Source of the DNA: Nocardioides sp. SR21
Lineage (GTDB): Bacteria; Actinomycetota; Actinomycetes; Propionibacteriales; Nocardioidaceae
Direction of reading: 5' to 3'
Assembly (NCBI RefSeq): GCF_022761125.1
Contig: NZ_JAKWJR010000007.1
Location: 124,001-188,000, forward strand
DNA length: 64,000 nt
The translations under genes and the position numbers were made by a program. Position 1 is the first letter of the stretch. Each line of letters begins with the position of its first letter. Shown here in pieces: positions 51,701 through 61,088 of the stretch. A model generated the notes under the pieces. That model was not told the DNA's origin. It saw only the letters and a program-made list of their open reading frames with translations, and did not search any database.

Positions 51701-52198
51701 ATGTTCTCGCCGCGATCGATCCTGACCGTGACCGCCCTCAGCGCTGCCCTCGTCCTGTCGGGGTGCAGCGGCAGCGACGACGACCCGAAGGCGTCGGACG
51801 AGCCGTCGCAGGTCATGGACCCGTCGGCTCTCGAGTCGGCTCGCGAGGAGGCCGCCAACCAGTTCAACAAGGACTGCACGGTGTCGGTCGAGGCGACCGG
51901 CGCGGCCGAGGTGTCGTGGGAGGGCGAGGGCAGCGTCACCAACGGTCCCGGCATGGCGATGTACAGCTCGACCGAGGGCGATGCGCAGCTCTTCGTCTAC
52001 GCGAACAGCGACGCGATGCCGCAGACCGCCACGCTCACCATCGGTGACACGACGTACACCGCTCTCGACCCGGACGCCGGGTTCGACGTCGCCGAGGACG
52101 GCTCCAGCGCCGAGATCGACGTCGACACCGAGGGCATCGCCGGCGCCGGCCCGCACGTGACCGCGACGTTCACCTGCAAGGGCAAGGGCAAGGGCTGA
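51701..52198 (+). CDS. Small secreted lipoprotein
   Basis: A 165-residue protein with a signal peptide and the lipobox LSGC, followed by a Ser/Asp-rich linker. The mature part is acidic, with a predicted beta-rich fold and two Cys (DCTVSVEA and FTCKGKG). It resembles many actinobacterial surface lipoproteins of unknown role. The ribosome-binding site is weak. It converges on the DUF202 gene, with only 3 bp between the stops. Confidence 0.75.
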   Translation: MFSPRSILTVTALSAALVLSGCSGSDDDPKASDEPSQVMDPSALESAREEAANQFNKDCTVSVEATGAAEVSWEGEGSVTNGPGMAMYSSTEGDAQLFVYANSDAMPQTATLTIGDTTYTALDPDAGFDVAEDGSSAEIDVDTEGIAGAGPHVTATFTCKGKGKG

Positions 52199-52201
52199 CC
52201 G

Positions 52202-52555
52202 TCAGGCGAACGCCACCGCCAGCAGCGCGGAGCCGATCACGACGGCGGCGACCAGCACGTAGCCGAGGGTGAAGGCCGGCAGCTGCTGGTGGGTGCGCAT
52301 CGCTCGCTCGACCCGCGCCCAGCGCAGCAGCGCCAGCGCAGTCGTCAGCCCGCCCAGCGCGACCAGGGCGACCGCCAGCGTGGACCGGATCCACTCGGTC
52401 TCCGGGAGTCCGAGCGCGTGCAGCGCGACCCCGCCGGCGATCATCGCCAGCGCCGTACGCACCCAGGCGAGGAACGTCCGCTCGTTGGCGAGCGAGTAAC
52501 GCGGGTCGGGCTCCTGTCCCGCGTCGTATACCCAACGGGGGTGCCGGTCCGTCAT
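52202..52555 (-). CDS. DUF202 (YidH-type) membrane protein
   Basis: A 117-residue three-helix membrane protein. The DUF202 signature SLANERTFLAWVRTALAMIA is complete. The protein is of unknown biochemical function; in some bacteria DUF202 proteins are linked to phosphate or stress. It is divergent from the thioesterase gene, with 23 bp between starts. Confidence 0.88.
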   Translation of the reverse strand: MTDRHPRWVYDAGQEPDPRYSLANERTFLAWVRTALAMIAGGVALHALGLPETEWIRSTLAVALVALGGLTTALALLRWARVERAMRTHQQLPAFTLGYVLVAAVVIGSALLAVAFA

Positions 52556-52578
52556 GTCTTCACCTTAGAGTCGCGGCC

Positions 52579-53406
52579 GTGACATTCGAGTTCGATCGCC
52601 AGATCGCGGTGGCCCGCGAGTCCAAGCACTCCTACTCCGCCGAGCTCGCGCCCGGCTGGGTGGTCGGCGGCGGGCTGAACGGCGGCTACCTGCTCTCCGT
52701 GATGGGCAACGCGATCAGACGCACGTTCGTCGACAAGCCCGACCCGATCGCGCTGTCGGCGTACTACCTGTCGGCGTCGAAGCCGGGCCCGGCCACGATC
52801 GACGTCGAGCCGCTCCGCGACGGCGGCACCATCTCGACGGTCTCCGCGTCGTTGAACCAGGGAGGCATCGCGCGGATCACCGCGCTCGCGTCGTACGGCG
52901 ACCTCGACAAGCTCGGTGACGACGTGGGCACCACCGCCGAGCCGCCGAGCATCCCGCAGATCGACGAGTGCGTGCCGAACACGTTCGCGCCCCCGGAGCT
53001 GCTGAAGATCGCGCCGCTGATGCAGCGCTTCGACATGCGCTTCCACCCGCAGCACGTCGGGTGGGCCGTCGGCTCGCCGAGCGGTCGCGGCGAGCTGTGC
53101 GCGTGGTTCCGGCTGATCGACGGCCGCGAGCCCGATCCCATCTCGCTGCTCACGGTCGTCGACGCCCTGCCGCCGGTGACGTTCGACCTCGGGGTGATCG
53201 GCTGGGCGCCCACGATCGAGCTGACCGTGCACGTCCGCGCCAAGCCCGCGCCGGGCTGGCTCAAGGTCCGCCACGCGACTCGCAACCTCGCCGGCGGCAT
53301 GTTCGAGGAGGACTGCGAGGTCTGGGACTCCGCCGGTCGGCTGGTCGCGCAGAGCCGTCAGCTCGCGCGCCAGCCCCGGGAGATGACCCGCGCGCGGCAG
53401 CAATGA
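52579..53406 (+). CDS. Acyl-CoA thioesterase family protein (double hot-dog)
   Basis: A 275-residue protein. GWVVGGGLNGGYLLSVMGNA is the N-terminal hot-dog helix of TesB-like thioesterases, and WAPTIELTVHVRAKPAPGWL with CEVWDSAGRLVAQSRQLA are typical second-domain strands. It would hydrolyse acyl-CoA thioesters. GTG 52579 is used. It ends at a bidirectional hairpin. Confidence 0.85.
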   Translation: MTFEFDRQIAVARESKHSYSAELAPGWVVGGGLNGGYLLSVMGNAIRRTFVDKPDPIALSAYYLSASKPGPATIDVEPLRDGGTISTVSASLNQGGIARITALASYGDLDKLGDDVGTTAEPPSIPQIDECVPNTFAPPELLKIAPLMQRFDMRFHPQHVGWAVGSPSGRGELCAWFRLIDGREPDPISLLTVVDALPPVTFDLGVIGWAPTIELTVHVRAKPAPGWLKVRHATRNLAGGMFEEDCEVWDSAGRLVAQSRQLARQPREMTRARQQ

Positions 53407-53409
53407 CGA

Positions 53410-53441
53410 AGGGCGGGCCGGCCTGTCGGCCGACCCGCCCT
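53410..53441. terminator. Bidirectional terminator hairpin
   Basis: AGGGCGGGCCGGCC and AGGGCGGGTCGGCC (complement side) form a 14-bp stem with one mismatch and a TGTC loop between two convergent genes. Confidence 0.8.
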
Positions 53442-53454
53442 CAGTGCGCTGGGA

Positions 53455-54360
53455 TCAGCGGTTGCTCATGAACTGCTGGAGCTGGCGCATCGGGCTTCCC
53501 TTGGGCGCCGTCTTGCAGCCGCCACAGGGGTCGAAGTCCGGGAGCGTGGCGTCGCTGATGGCACCGCCCATCTTGTAGACCGACATCCGGACCATGGCCG
53601 GCTCCGGACACTCCACCTCGCAGCCCTCGGTCTCGGTGGCCGGCATCAGGACGGGCAGCGGGAGCGTGTCGCCCTCCTGCACGCTGATCGGGAACGTGGA
53701 GTCGCAGATCGGGATGAAGAAGCCGCCTTCGCCGTAGGGCATGACGCAGGCGTTGAAGAGCGCCGAGAACTCGTCCGTCGGCTCGCCCGCGAAGAGGAAC
53801 GGAAGGCCGAGGATGCCGCTGGGGTTCAAGAAGCCCTTCAGGGAGACGAGGTAGTTGCCCTCGGGGAGCGTGAGCGAGTCGCCGGACGAGGGGTACAGCT
53901 CGGCCAGCCCGGAGAACTCGCCTCCCTCGGAGTCCGACCAGCCGTCGGCGCCGTAGAAGTCGTCCCAGACCAGCTCGCCGCCACCGGCCGGGCCGGTGAG
54001 GCCGCGGGGGCCCTGGGAGCCGGGGATGCCCTGCTCGCCCTGGTCGCCCTTGGGGCCCTGGGCACCGGCAGGACCCTGCTCGCCCTGCGGACCGGCCGGG
54101 CCGACCCCGCCGATGAGCTCCTCGATCTGCGCCTTGGTGGCCGCGTCGAAGGACTTGTCCCAGCTGACGGAGTTGGCCGCGAGCTGGCGCTTCTTGACGC
54201 TGTCGGAGGCCAGGTCGCGGGCCTTGATCGACTTGTCCTGGATGTCCTTGCCGGTGATCAGCTGGTCGGCGACGGCGCCGGCCGTGCCACCGATCACGAG
54301 CGCGAGGGCGAGACCACCGACGGCGATGGCCGCCTTGACGGAGGGGCGGAACGAACGCAT
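53455..54360 (-). CDS. Secreted or membrane-anchored collagen-like repeat protein
   Basis: A 301-residue protein. An N-terminal hydrophobic segment ([22 protein letters not shown]) acts as signal or anchor, then a helical Lys/Ser stretch. About 13 Gly-X-Y triplets (86-127, [20 protein letters not shown] and on) follow, and then a globular Cys-containing C-terminal domain. Such bacterial collagen-like proteins form triple-helical stalks on the surface. The C-terminal domain is unknown. The gene is alone, behind a hairpin terminator. Confidence 0.82.
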   Translation of the reverse strand: MRSFRPSVKAAIAVGGLALALVIGGTAGAVADQLITGKDIQDKSIKARDLASDSVKKRQLAANSVSWDKSFDAATKAQIEELIGGVGPAGPQGEQGPAGAQGPKGDQGEQGIPGSQGPRGLTGPAGGGELVWDDFYGADGWSDSEGGEFSGLAELYPSSGDSLTLPEGNYLVSLKGFLNPSGILGLPFLFAGEPTDEFSALFNACVMPYGEGGFFIPICDSTFPISVQEGDTLPLPVLMPATETEGCEVECPEPAMVRMSVYKMGGAISDATLPDFDPCGGCKTAPKGSPMRQLQQFMSNR

Positions 54361-54461
54361 GCGAGAAACCTCTCGGTTGAAGACGTAGGCGCCTGCAACC
54401 TAGGACCGCTCGGAGCGTCACGGTAAAGGAACTCAGCAGGAACCCCTGCTGGTCCAGACCG

Positions 54462-56087
54462 TCACGACCAGCTCGTGCCGCGCCCCGTCATGTCGTTGTC
54501 GTGGATCGCGCTGCCCTGGTTCAGCCACCACCGCGCGCCGCGCTGGGTCTCGGCGTCGTCCGACTCGGCGAGCGCCGCCAGCTGCGGAGCCCCGGCCATG
54601 CCGAGAGCGAACAGCGTCGCGTGCCGCTCCAGCGACTTCGAGGCGTCGTACTGCTCCGCGATGGCCGCGCTCTCCTCAGGGGTCAGCGCGCCACTGAGGC
54701 CGGCGCTGACCAGCGCGCGGGCGCGCACCGACGGGCGCTCGTCGCTCGCCGCGTGGCGGACGACGGCCTCGCGATGGCCGCCGTGGCCCACCCGCATCAG
54801 CACCGTCCAGGCTCGCGCGGCCAGCAGCTCGTTGGGGTCGGCCGCCATCTTCAGGCAGTGCCGCGCCGCGGCCGGTGCGTACGGCGACGCGGCGACCAGC
54901 AGCGCCGCGTGGTGCCGGCGCGGCTTGTGCGAGTGGAACAGCGCCTCGCGCAGCAGCCGGCGCAGCATCAGGTCAGGTTCCTGGGCCTGGTGGCTGGGGG
55001 TGTCGGCCTGCACGGCCGGGGCGAGGTCGGCGACGACGGACGCGGCGCGCGCCGAGGAGATCATCTCGTCGCCCTGGCGGGCCTGCGCGACCAGCGCGTG
55101 CGCGCGCCGGGTGCGCAGGCCTCCGGTCACCCGCTGCCAGGACTCCTCAGGCAGCCGCACCGCGAGGTCGAAGGAGTCCAAGCGGCCGTCGAGCGACTCG
55201 CCGCGGCGCAGCGCGCCGACGACGTGTGACTCGAGACGGGGGAGCGCGGTGTCGTCGAAGTGGCCGCGGGCGAGCTTCACCGCCGCGACCGAGGAGGCCG
55301 CGCGGCGGAGGTACTTGTTGTCGCTGTCGGCCGACAGCATCCGCAGCGTGAGTGCGGCCGCCGCCGGGTCGGGGACCTCGCTGAGCAGGTTCAGCACCGG
55401 CGCCACGACCTGGGTGTCGGGGTCGGTGACGAACTGGCCCACGGCCATGATCAGGTGGCGCCGCGCGTTGGGCTGCCGGATGAACGCCGCGGCGGACTCG
55501 TAGCGGCGCACGTAGCCGGTGCCGACCGACGAGCCGAGCTCGGTGACCAGCTGCCGGCACAGCGCGGTCCAGTCGCCCTCGCGCAGGAAGATCCGATCGA
55601 AGCGCCCGAAGTGGTCGGCGAGCTGGAGCCACTGCGCCCCGGTGGCGGCGCCGGCCTCGGTCAGGTCGATCAGCCGGTTGAGCTCGGCGTCGGACATCTC
55701 GCCGTCCCGCGTGCCGTTCTCGCGGGGCGTCGGGCCGGTGCCGAACGAGCGACGCAGCCCGCCCGCGACCGAGACCAGCGAGCCCTCGGTCAGGCCGAGG
55801 ACGTCTTCGTACGTCGCCGCCACGCGGCTCGGCAGCGGCTGGAGCCCGGACTCCCAGCGCGAGACGCGGGAGGCGTCGACCGGCAGCCCGCGGTCCTTGA
55901 GAGCGGCGATGAAGCCGTCGCGGCGGGCCAGGTCGGGGTCCGGACCGAGCACCCGGGAGACGCTGAGCAGCCACGCGACCCGCTGGTCACAGCCCACGAC
56001 GCCGCTCGCCAGGGTGTTCGGATCCTCGGGAAGTCGCTGCGGCCGCCCGCGTCTGCGCGCTGGCGGAACCGTGCTCTCCACTGACAT
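54462..56087 (-). CDS. HTH regulator with AT-hook-like N-terminus and helical-repeat C-terminus
   Basis: A 541-residue soluble protein. Residues 11-20 (RRRGRPQRLP) resemble an AT-hook, and about 60-100 (DGFIAALKDRGLPVDASRVS, RWESGLQP) look like an XRE helix-turn-helix. The remaining ~400 residues are Ala/Leu/Arg helical repeats of HEAT/ARM character with no enzyme motif. It may be a large regulator of the divergently transcribed surface-protein gene 244 bp away. No ligand or family is recognised with confidence. Confidence 0.65.
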   Translation of the reverse strand: MSVESTVPPARRRGRPQRLPEDPNTLASGVVGCDQRVAWLLSVSRVLGPDPDLARRDGFIAALKDRGLPVDASRVSRWESGLQPLPSRVAATYEDVLGLTEGSLVSVAGGLRRSFGTGPTPRENGTRDGEMSDAELNRLIDLTEAGAATGAQWLQLADHFGRFDRIFLREGDWTALCRQLVTELGSSVGTGYVRRYESAAAFIRQPNARRHLIMAVGQFVTDPDTQVVAPVLNLLSEVPDPAAAALTLRMLSADSDNKYLRRAASSVAAVKLARGHFDDTALPRLESHVVGALRRGESLDGRLDSFDLAVRLPEESWQRVTGGLRTRRAHALVAQARQGDEMISSARAASVVADLAPAVQADTPSHQAQEPDLMLRRLLREALFHSHKPRRHHAALLVAASPYAPAAARHCLKMAADPNELLAARAWTVLMRVGHGGHREAVVRHAASDERPSVRARALVSAGLSGALTPEESAAIAEQYDASKSLERHATLFALGMAGAPQLAALAESDDAETQRGARWWLNQGSAIHDNDMTGRGTSWS

Positions 56088-56331
56088 AGTCCCCCGTACT
56101 TAGAACCCCCCGAACCGGCGGGCCCCGCCCCCTGCACAGCTTCTGCTCCCACCCACATTTATTGCAGGTTTTCCGACGGGCCGCAACAACAATGCCGTGA
56201 TTCGGTCGCGGGCCCTAGCGTTCCGCACGGCACTCGGGATCCGTGTACGTGTGCCCCGCCCGAGGCTCGGGCCTCGTGTATAGGAGCCGGGGGAACCTCC
56301 CCGCTCACTCACTCCGGAAGGAAAACTCAGC
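56088..56331. promoter_or_regulatory. Divergent intergenic region, promoter of the large surface protein
   Basis: The 244 bp between the HTH regulator and the surface-protein gene hold no ORF of note. A TATAGG (56279-56284) is a possible -10, and GGAAGGA lies 9-15 bases before ATG 56332. An AT-richer stretch (ATTTATTGCAGG, near 56156-56167) is unusual here. No clear -35 or operator could be fixed. Confidence 0.4.
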
Positions 56332-59300
56332 ATGAACAGCAGCGGCATCAAGCGGGGACTGGCAACTACTGCCGTCGCCGCCCTGGCGGTAACGGGCCTC
56401 CCGTTCCTCGCCAACTCGGCTTCGGCCATCACGATCAACGACCAGGTCGGTGAGGACGGCGTCGTCTTCGGCAGCCAGCTCATGGGCATCGCCTCGGTCC
56501 GCAACGACGGTCAGGACAGCACGGTTCGCCTCGCGGCCGGCGGCAACGACTCCGTCTCGCACATCACCTTCTTCGCTCAGCGCACCGACATCGTGGGCGC
56601 CCAGCGCTTCAAGATCGCGACCGTCGAGCGCAACGACGACGGCGGCTTCACCTACGAGTGGGACGCCTCGGGCCAGTTCGGCAACACGCTCGAGCTGACC
56701 GCGGCCAGCACCGACGCTGACGGCTACCTGCTCGACGCCCAGGGCCTCCGCATCGACGAGGGCTCCGGCCCGGTCGACGGCGTCGGCACCGGCGACGGCA
56801 CCGCCGCCCTCCCCGCCACCGCGATCGCGGACGGCACCGAGGCCGACGTCACCTTCGACGAGTCCGTCAACGTGCTCGCCGCCTCGCAGCAGGGTGTCTT
56901 CCAGACCCCGTACCTCAACGCCACCGAGGCTGCGTTCCCGTACGCCGACGGCGCGCAGATCGTCGGCGTCACCGGCACCACCTCGCTGCCCGCGAGCAAC
57001 TTCGCGGACGGCCCGACCGCCGGCGCGGTCACCGTCGGCGCCGAGGTTGACGGCGACATGGTCCTCACCCCGGCCCCGGTCATCTCGATCCCGGGCATCA
57101 CCGCCTACCGCGTCTTCGGCGCCGGCGTTGACATCCAGGGCTACGAGTACTCGCTGAACGGCGACCCGGACCAGCTGGTCACCGGCGCGCTGGCCGGCGG
57201 CACCCTGGGTCAGGGCGCTTCGGGCCCGACCGCCCCGGTGTCGGACGACATCGAGGCCGTCACCCTCTACCGCCAGACCATCACCACGGTCACCGCGGCC
57301 GCCACGGCGATCAACACCAGCTCGTCGCGCGTCGTCGTCACGGTCAACGACCAGAACGGCAAGCCGATCGTCGGTGCTCGCGTGAAGGCTTCGGCCGGCA
57401 ACGCGTCCCTCGCCGCTCAGCAGACCGGCTACACCGACGCTCGTGGTCAGGTGACCTTCACCCAGACCGACGGCACGACGTACTACTACGCCGACGCCAC
57501 CGACGCGACGGGCTACCAGGCCAACCTGGGCGACAAGCGCTCGGACGACGTCACGGTCCAGGCCTACACCCCGGCCCCGACGACGCTGACCGCCGCCTCG
57601 CACGACGGTGAGGCCTTCGACTTCGATGAGTTCGCCAGCGGCGACCTCACCGTCACGCTGAAGGACCAGAACGGCGCGCCGCTGCAGACCACGCAGTCGC
57701 TCCAGTACTACTGGGTCTTCGACCAGTTCGGCAGCACCCCGGCCGTCCGTTACCCGGCTGCCAACGCCGACCCGAACACGTACTCCGTGACGGGCAACAG
57801 CGCGCAGGGTGTCTTCAACGTCGAGCTGCCCGACACCGCTGGTGCGGGTGGCACGTTCGAGCTGTACGCCGGCCTGCAGGCCAACACCGGCACCGGCACC
57901 GGCGCCGTCGCGTCCAGCAAGCTCCTGACGGTCAAGGCCGGCGAGGCGTCGCTCTCGTTCGACCAGGACACCGAGCAGGCTCTCGCGGGCACGTCGACCG
58001 ACGCCACCGCCACGCTCGAGCTCGGCGACGGCACCCCGCTCGCCGGCCGCTCGGTCTCGTTCAGCTACAGCCGCGCTGCGGGCACGGACACGTCCCCGGA
58101 CTCGGGCATCGTTCAGTCCTCGGGCACCACGGTGGGCCTGAGCCGCACCGTCACGACCGACGCCACGGGCAAGGCCTCCGTCACGATTCGTGACGCGGCG
58201 CAGACCCCGCAGGGCACCGAGTCCGGCACGCTGTCGGCCGAGACGGTCAACGGCAACTGGATCGCCGACACCAACCCGAGCCAGCTCGACGGTGACGCCG
58301 AGGCCGAGGCCGACGACGTTGACGTCGACTTCGTCCAGTCGGTGACCCCGGGCTCCGTGACCTTCACGGACTCGGACAACTGGTACCCGCAGGGTGCGAC
58401 CCCGGGCCGCCCGGTCTCGCACGAGATCCAGGTGCTGACCGGCGACCTCGACCCGAACACCGCTGGCGACCAGACCATCCCGGTCGTCAACGGCACCGTC
58501 ACCGTGACGGTCGACCACGGCTTCTTCGTGGCCTTCGACCAGAACGGCCCCGTGCGCGACCCGGCTCCGGCCGTGGGCGCGGACACCGGCGAGTGGAAGT
58601 CGGCTGGCACGTCCATCACCGTCACCACCGACGAGGACGGCTACGCCACCTTCGATGTCGCCATCGAGCGTGACGCCGGCTTCGACGACGACGGTGAGGT
58701 CACGGCGGTTGTCACCGCCACGGCCGGTGCCGTGTCGAAGACCGCCAACCAGGAGTGGACCTCGGAGGACCCGCTGAACGGCGGCGAGACCATCCTCGAG
58801 TTCTCCCCGGCTGACGAGCAGGACGCCGGCAACGTGCTCCCCGACGCCCGCCCGGGCACCGAGGTCGCCTTCGACGTCACCGTGACCGACCAGTTCGGCA
58901 ACCCGGTCGGCGGCGAGGACGTTCGGATCACCGACAACACCAACGACTCCGAGCTCGTGGGCCCGGAGGAGAACTGGGGCGGCTGGATCGTCTCCGACTT
59001 CGACGACGACGGTGACTTCTACGCCTCGTCCGAGGAGGAGGACGTCCAGAACGTCACGGCGACCTGGGAGACCGAGTACCGCCGCTTCGCCGCTCCGCTG
59101 CCGACCGGCCGCGCGACCGGCCTCGAGACCCTCACGGACTCGCTCGAGGTCAACTGGGACAAGGCCAACATCTCCGACGAGTCGGTCACCATGACCGCCT
59201 CGCCGGCTGGTGAGGTCGCCCCGGGCACCCCCGTCACCGAGACCGTCACGGTTCTCGACGACGAGGGCAACCCGGTCCCCGGTGTCGCCGTTCAGTTCAC

Positions 59301-59745
59301 CCAGTCCGGTCCGGGCACGGCTGACGTCGTGACCAACCGCGTCACCAACGACCAGGGCCAGGCGTTCGTGGTCGTCAACAGCAGCGTTGCTGGCACCGCG
59401 GTCGTCACCGCGGTCGTCCAGACCGACGGTGCGCCGGTCGTCAAGTCCGACGAGATCACCTGGGAGAAGGCCAAGAAGAAGGCCATCAACCTGACGGCCT
59501 CGGCCAAGTCGGTCAAGAAGGGCAAGGACGCGATCACCGCCAACGCGAACAACAACGCGGCGGGCCTGACCGCCACGCTGTGGCGCAACGGCAAGCAGAT
59601 CGCGAGCCACGCGCTCAACGGTTCGGGCGACTTCACCTTCAAGGTGAAGGACCAGAACGGCAAGAAGAACACCACGAAGTACACCGTCAAGGTGAAGGCG
59701 ACCGACACCACCCAGGGTGGTTCGGCCAACGCCAGCACCAAGTGA
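56332..59745 (+). CDS. Large secreted Ig-like (surface-layer-like) protein
   Basis: A 1137-residue exported protein. The signal peptide ends ANSASA before ITINDQ. The rest is acidic and beta-rich, with several Big-1/invasin-like modules: VVVTVNDQNGKPIVGARVKA, DVTVTDQFGNPVGGEDVRI and VTVLDDEGNPVPGVAVQFTQ are repeat starts. A short basic C-terminal part (KKAINLTASAKSVKKGKDAI) may bind wall polymers. There is no LPXTG or SLH domain. Third codon positions use more T (GCT, GGT, GTT) than neighbouring genes, as in very highly expressed genes. It may be the S-layer or a major surface fibre, which is inference. Confidence 0.8.
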   Translation: MNSSGIKRGLATTAVAALAVTGLPFLANSASAITINDQVGEDGVVFGSQLMGIASVRNDGQDSTVRLAAGGNDSVSHITFFAQRTDIVGAQRFKIATVERNDDGGFTYEWDASGQFGNTLELTAASTDADGYLLDAQGLRIDEGSGPVDGVGTGDGTAALPATAIADGTEADVTFDESVNVLAASQQGVFQTPYLNATEAAFPYADGAQIVGVTGTTSLPASNFADGPTAGAVTVGAEVDGDMVLTPAPVISIPGITAYRVFGAGVDIQGYEYSLNGDPDQLVTGALAGGTLGQGASGPTAPVSDDIEAVTLYRQTITTVTAAATAINTSSSRVVVTVNDQNGKPIVGARVKASAGNASLAAQQTGYTDARGQVTFTQTDGTTYYYADATDATGYQANLGDKRSDDVTVQAYTPAPTTLTAASHDGEAFDFDEFASGDLTVTLKDQNGAPLQTTQSLQYYWVFDQFGSTPAVRYPAANADPNTYSVTGNSAQGVFNVELPDTAGAGGTFELYAGLQANTGTGTGAVASSKLLTVKAGEASLSFDQDTEQALAGTSTDATATLELGDGTPLAGRSVSFSYSRAAGTDTSPDSGIVQSSGTTVGLSRTVTTDATGKASVTIRDAAQTPQGTESGTLSAETVNGNWIADTNPSQLDGDAEAEADDVDVDFVQSVTPGSVTFTDSDNWYPQGATPGRPVSHEIQVLTGDLDPNTAGDQTIPVVNGTVTVTVDHGFFVAFDQNGPVRDPAPAVGADTGEWKSAGTSITVTTDEDGYATFDVAIERDAGFDDDGEVTAVVTATAGAVSKTANQEWTSEDPLNGGETILEFSPADEQDAGNVLPDARPGTEVAFDVTVTDQFGNPVGGEDVRITDNTNDSELVGPEENWGGWIVSDFDDDGDFYASSEEEDVQNVTATWETEYRRFAAPLPTGRATGLETLTDSLEVNWDKANISDESVTMTASPAGEVAPGTPVTETVTVLDDEGNPVPGVAVQFTQSGPGTADVVTNRVTNDQGQAFVVVNSSVAGTAVVTAVVQTDGAPVVKSDEITWEKAKKKAINLTASAKSVKKGKDAITANANNNAAGLTATLWRNGKQIASHALNGSGDFTFKVKDQNGKKNTTKYTVKVKATDTTQGGSANASTK

Positions 59746-59800
59746 CGAAGTAGCTTCGTAACGGGCGGGTTCCGGGACAGCTGAGTGACTGTCCCGGAAC
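59745..59800 (+). terminator. Two consecutive hairpins after the surface-protein gene
   Basis: ACGAAG-TAG-CTTCGT (59745-59759) starts in the stop codon. GTTCCGGGACAG (59769-59780) pairs exactly with CTGTCCCGGAAC (59789-59800). These suit termination or 3' stabilisation of an abundant message. Confidence 0.75.
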
Positions 59801-59871
59801 CAACCCCGCTGGGGGCGATGCTCCCGCAACCCCCGAGCAACAACTGAAGCAACAAGTCGGGACACACAGAC

Positions 59872-59922
59872 GCGGTCCGGGCCATTCTCTGTTTGCCGCT
59901 GCGCGAGAATGGTCCGGACCGC
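59872..59922. repeat. Long hairpin, 18-bp arms
   Basis: GCGGTCCGGGCCATTCTC (59872-59889) pairs with 59905-59922 with a single mismatch, around a 15-base loop. It lies in a gene-free stretch (59746-60208) and could be a second terminator or an RNA element. Confidence 0.7.
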
Positions 59923-59964
59923 CTGTCTCACCCTAGGGCAAGTGGTCTCGAACACTCGGTAAGC

Positions 59965-59986
59965 AAGCGCCACCTCGGTGGCGCTT
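59965..59986. terminator. Perfect 10-bp hairpin terminator
   Basis: AAGCGCCACC-TC-GGTGGCGCTT, followed by CTTG. It is a compact, stable stem typical of rho-independent terminators, the last of four hairpins downstream of the surface-protein gene. Confidence 0.75.
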
Positions 59987-60011
59987 CTTGCATGTCTGGA
60001 CCAGTCCGCGG

Positions 60012-60200
60012 CGGTGTCGAGACAGGCTCCAGCGCGCCCTCCTCGACCACCGGAAGCGCCGTGGTTTCGAGGCTCGCTTCGCTCGCACCTCGACCACCGG
60101 GGCGGCCGGCCGCGGGGGTCTCGACGAGCTCGACCACCGTTGCGGGGGTCTCGACGAGCTCGACCACCGGTGCGGGGGTCTCGACGAGCTCGACCACCGG
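60012..60200. repeat. Dispersed-repeat cluster with three 30-bp tandem units
   Basis: Units at 60111-60140, 60141-60170 and 60171-60200 share GGGGGTCTCGACGAGCTCGA and differ only at their ends. Upstream, 60012-60110 carries decayed copies (TGTCGAGAC, CCTCGACCACCGG). The family is the same as in the 113-bp array. Confidence 0.85.
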
Positions 60201-60208
60201 CGGCGGCG

Positions 60209-61066
60209 TCAGCCGAAGCGGCGGCGCTTCAGCGCGACGACCCAGCGCTTCCCCGGATGCTCCGTGACCGTCCACAGCCGGTCGGTCGCCGGGTCGTAGG
60301 CGAGGTCCTCCGGACCGACCGGCACCGCGTTGCGGTGCTCGCGCAGGTTCCCCTCGGCTCCGCTCCACACCGTGCCGAGTCGCTTGGTCCCGTTGGACGC
60401 CGTGACGTACCACCGGCCGTCGACGTGAGCCACGCCCTGCGCGCGACGTACGCCGGCCTCGTGCACGGCCAGGTCGCCGTCAGGGAGGCCGCGGGCGATT
60501 CGCCGGCTGCCGGTGGCGTTGTCGTACTCGCCGATCAGCAGCGCCTCGCCGTCGAGCCCCACGAACGAGAAGCGGAACGGCTCCGAGGGCGCGAGCAGGT
60601 GCCGCACCGGGAGCACGTAGCCGTGCGCCGTGCGGACGACGTCGTCGGTGTCGCACACCCACAGGCCGGCGTTCGTGGCGGCGACGTACAGCCGCGTGCC
60701 GTGCCAGGCGATCCCGCCCGCGTGCACGCGCAGCGGCTCGAAGCCGTCCCCTGCCGGCCGGACCAGCTCCACGTGCCGGTAGCGACGCGCGACGAGGTCG
60801 AGGACCGAGACCCGGCTGCCGCCGGTCTTCGCGTACCACGACACCATCACCTGTCGGGCCGTCGCGGCGACCGAGATGCCCTGCGGCCACCACGTCGTGT
60901 CCCGCTGGTCAGCGGGCTCCCACGTCCACGCGCGGTGCGGGGTGCGGCAGGGCGCGACGGTACGCCGCAGCCGCCGGTCCAGGTCGTCGAGCACCGCACC
61001 GAGGCCGACCCGCCCGTCCAGGGCGTCGACCTGCTCGTGGTGGTCGTCGGTGCGCGAGAGGTGCAC
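60209..61066 (-). CDS. Beta-propeller-like protein of unknown function
   Basis: A 285-residue protein without signal peptide. Repeated strands of about 40-50 residues (GISVAATARQVMVSWYAKTG, GIAWHGTRLYVAATNAGLW, GVAHVDGRWYVTASNGTKR, DLAYDPATDRLWTVTEHPG) suggest a YWTD/SMP-30-like propeller. There are no clear catalytic residues. GTG 61066 is 22 bp from the divergent Nudix start. The gene begins right after the repeat cluster on its 3' side. Confidence 0.65.
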   Translation of the reverse strand: MHLSRTDDHHEQVDALDGRVGLGAVLDDLDRRLRRTVAPCRTPHRAWTWEPADQRDTTWWPQGISVAATARQVMVSWYAKTGGSRVSVLDLVARRYRHVELVRPAGDGFEPLRVHAGGIAWHGTRLYVAATNAGLWVCDTDDVVRTAHGYVLPVRHLLAPSEPFRFSFVGLDGEALLIGEYDNATGSRRIARGLPDGDLAVHEAGVRRAQGVAHVDGRWYVTASNGTKRLGTVWSGAEGNLREHRNAVPVGPEDLAYDPATDRLWTVTEHPGKRWVVALKRRRFG

Positions 61067-61088
61067 GCGGGAACGGTAGCGTCGCCGC

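Noticed and set aside
56305..59973. A 1222-codon open frame on the minus strand opposite the surface-protein gene
   Set aside because: The plus-strand protein has a signal peptide, Ig-like modules and a good ribosome-binding site. The minus frame has only low-complexity Gly/Val/Arg composition.
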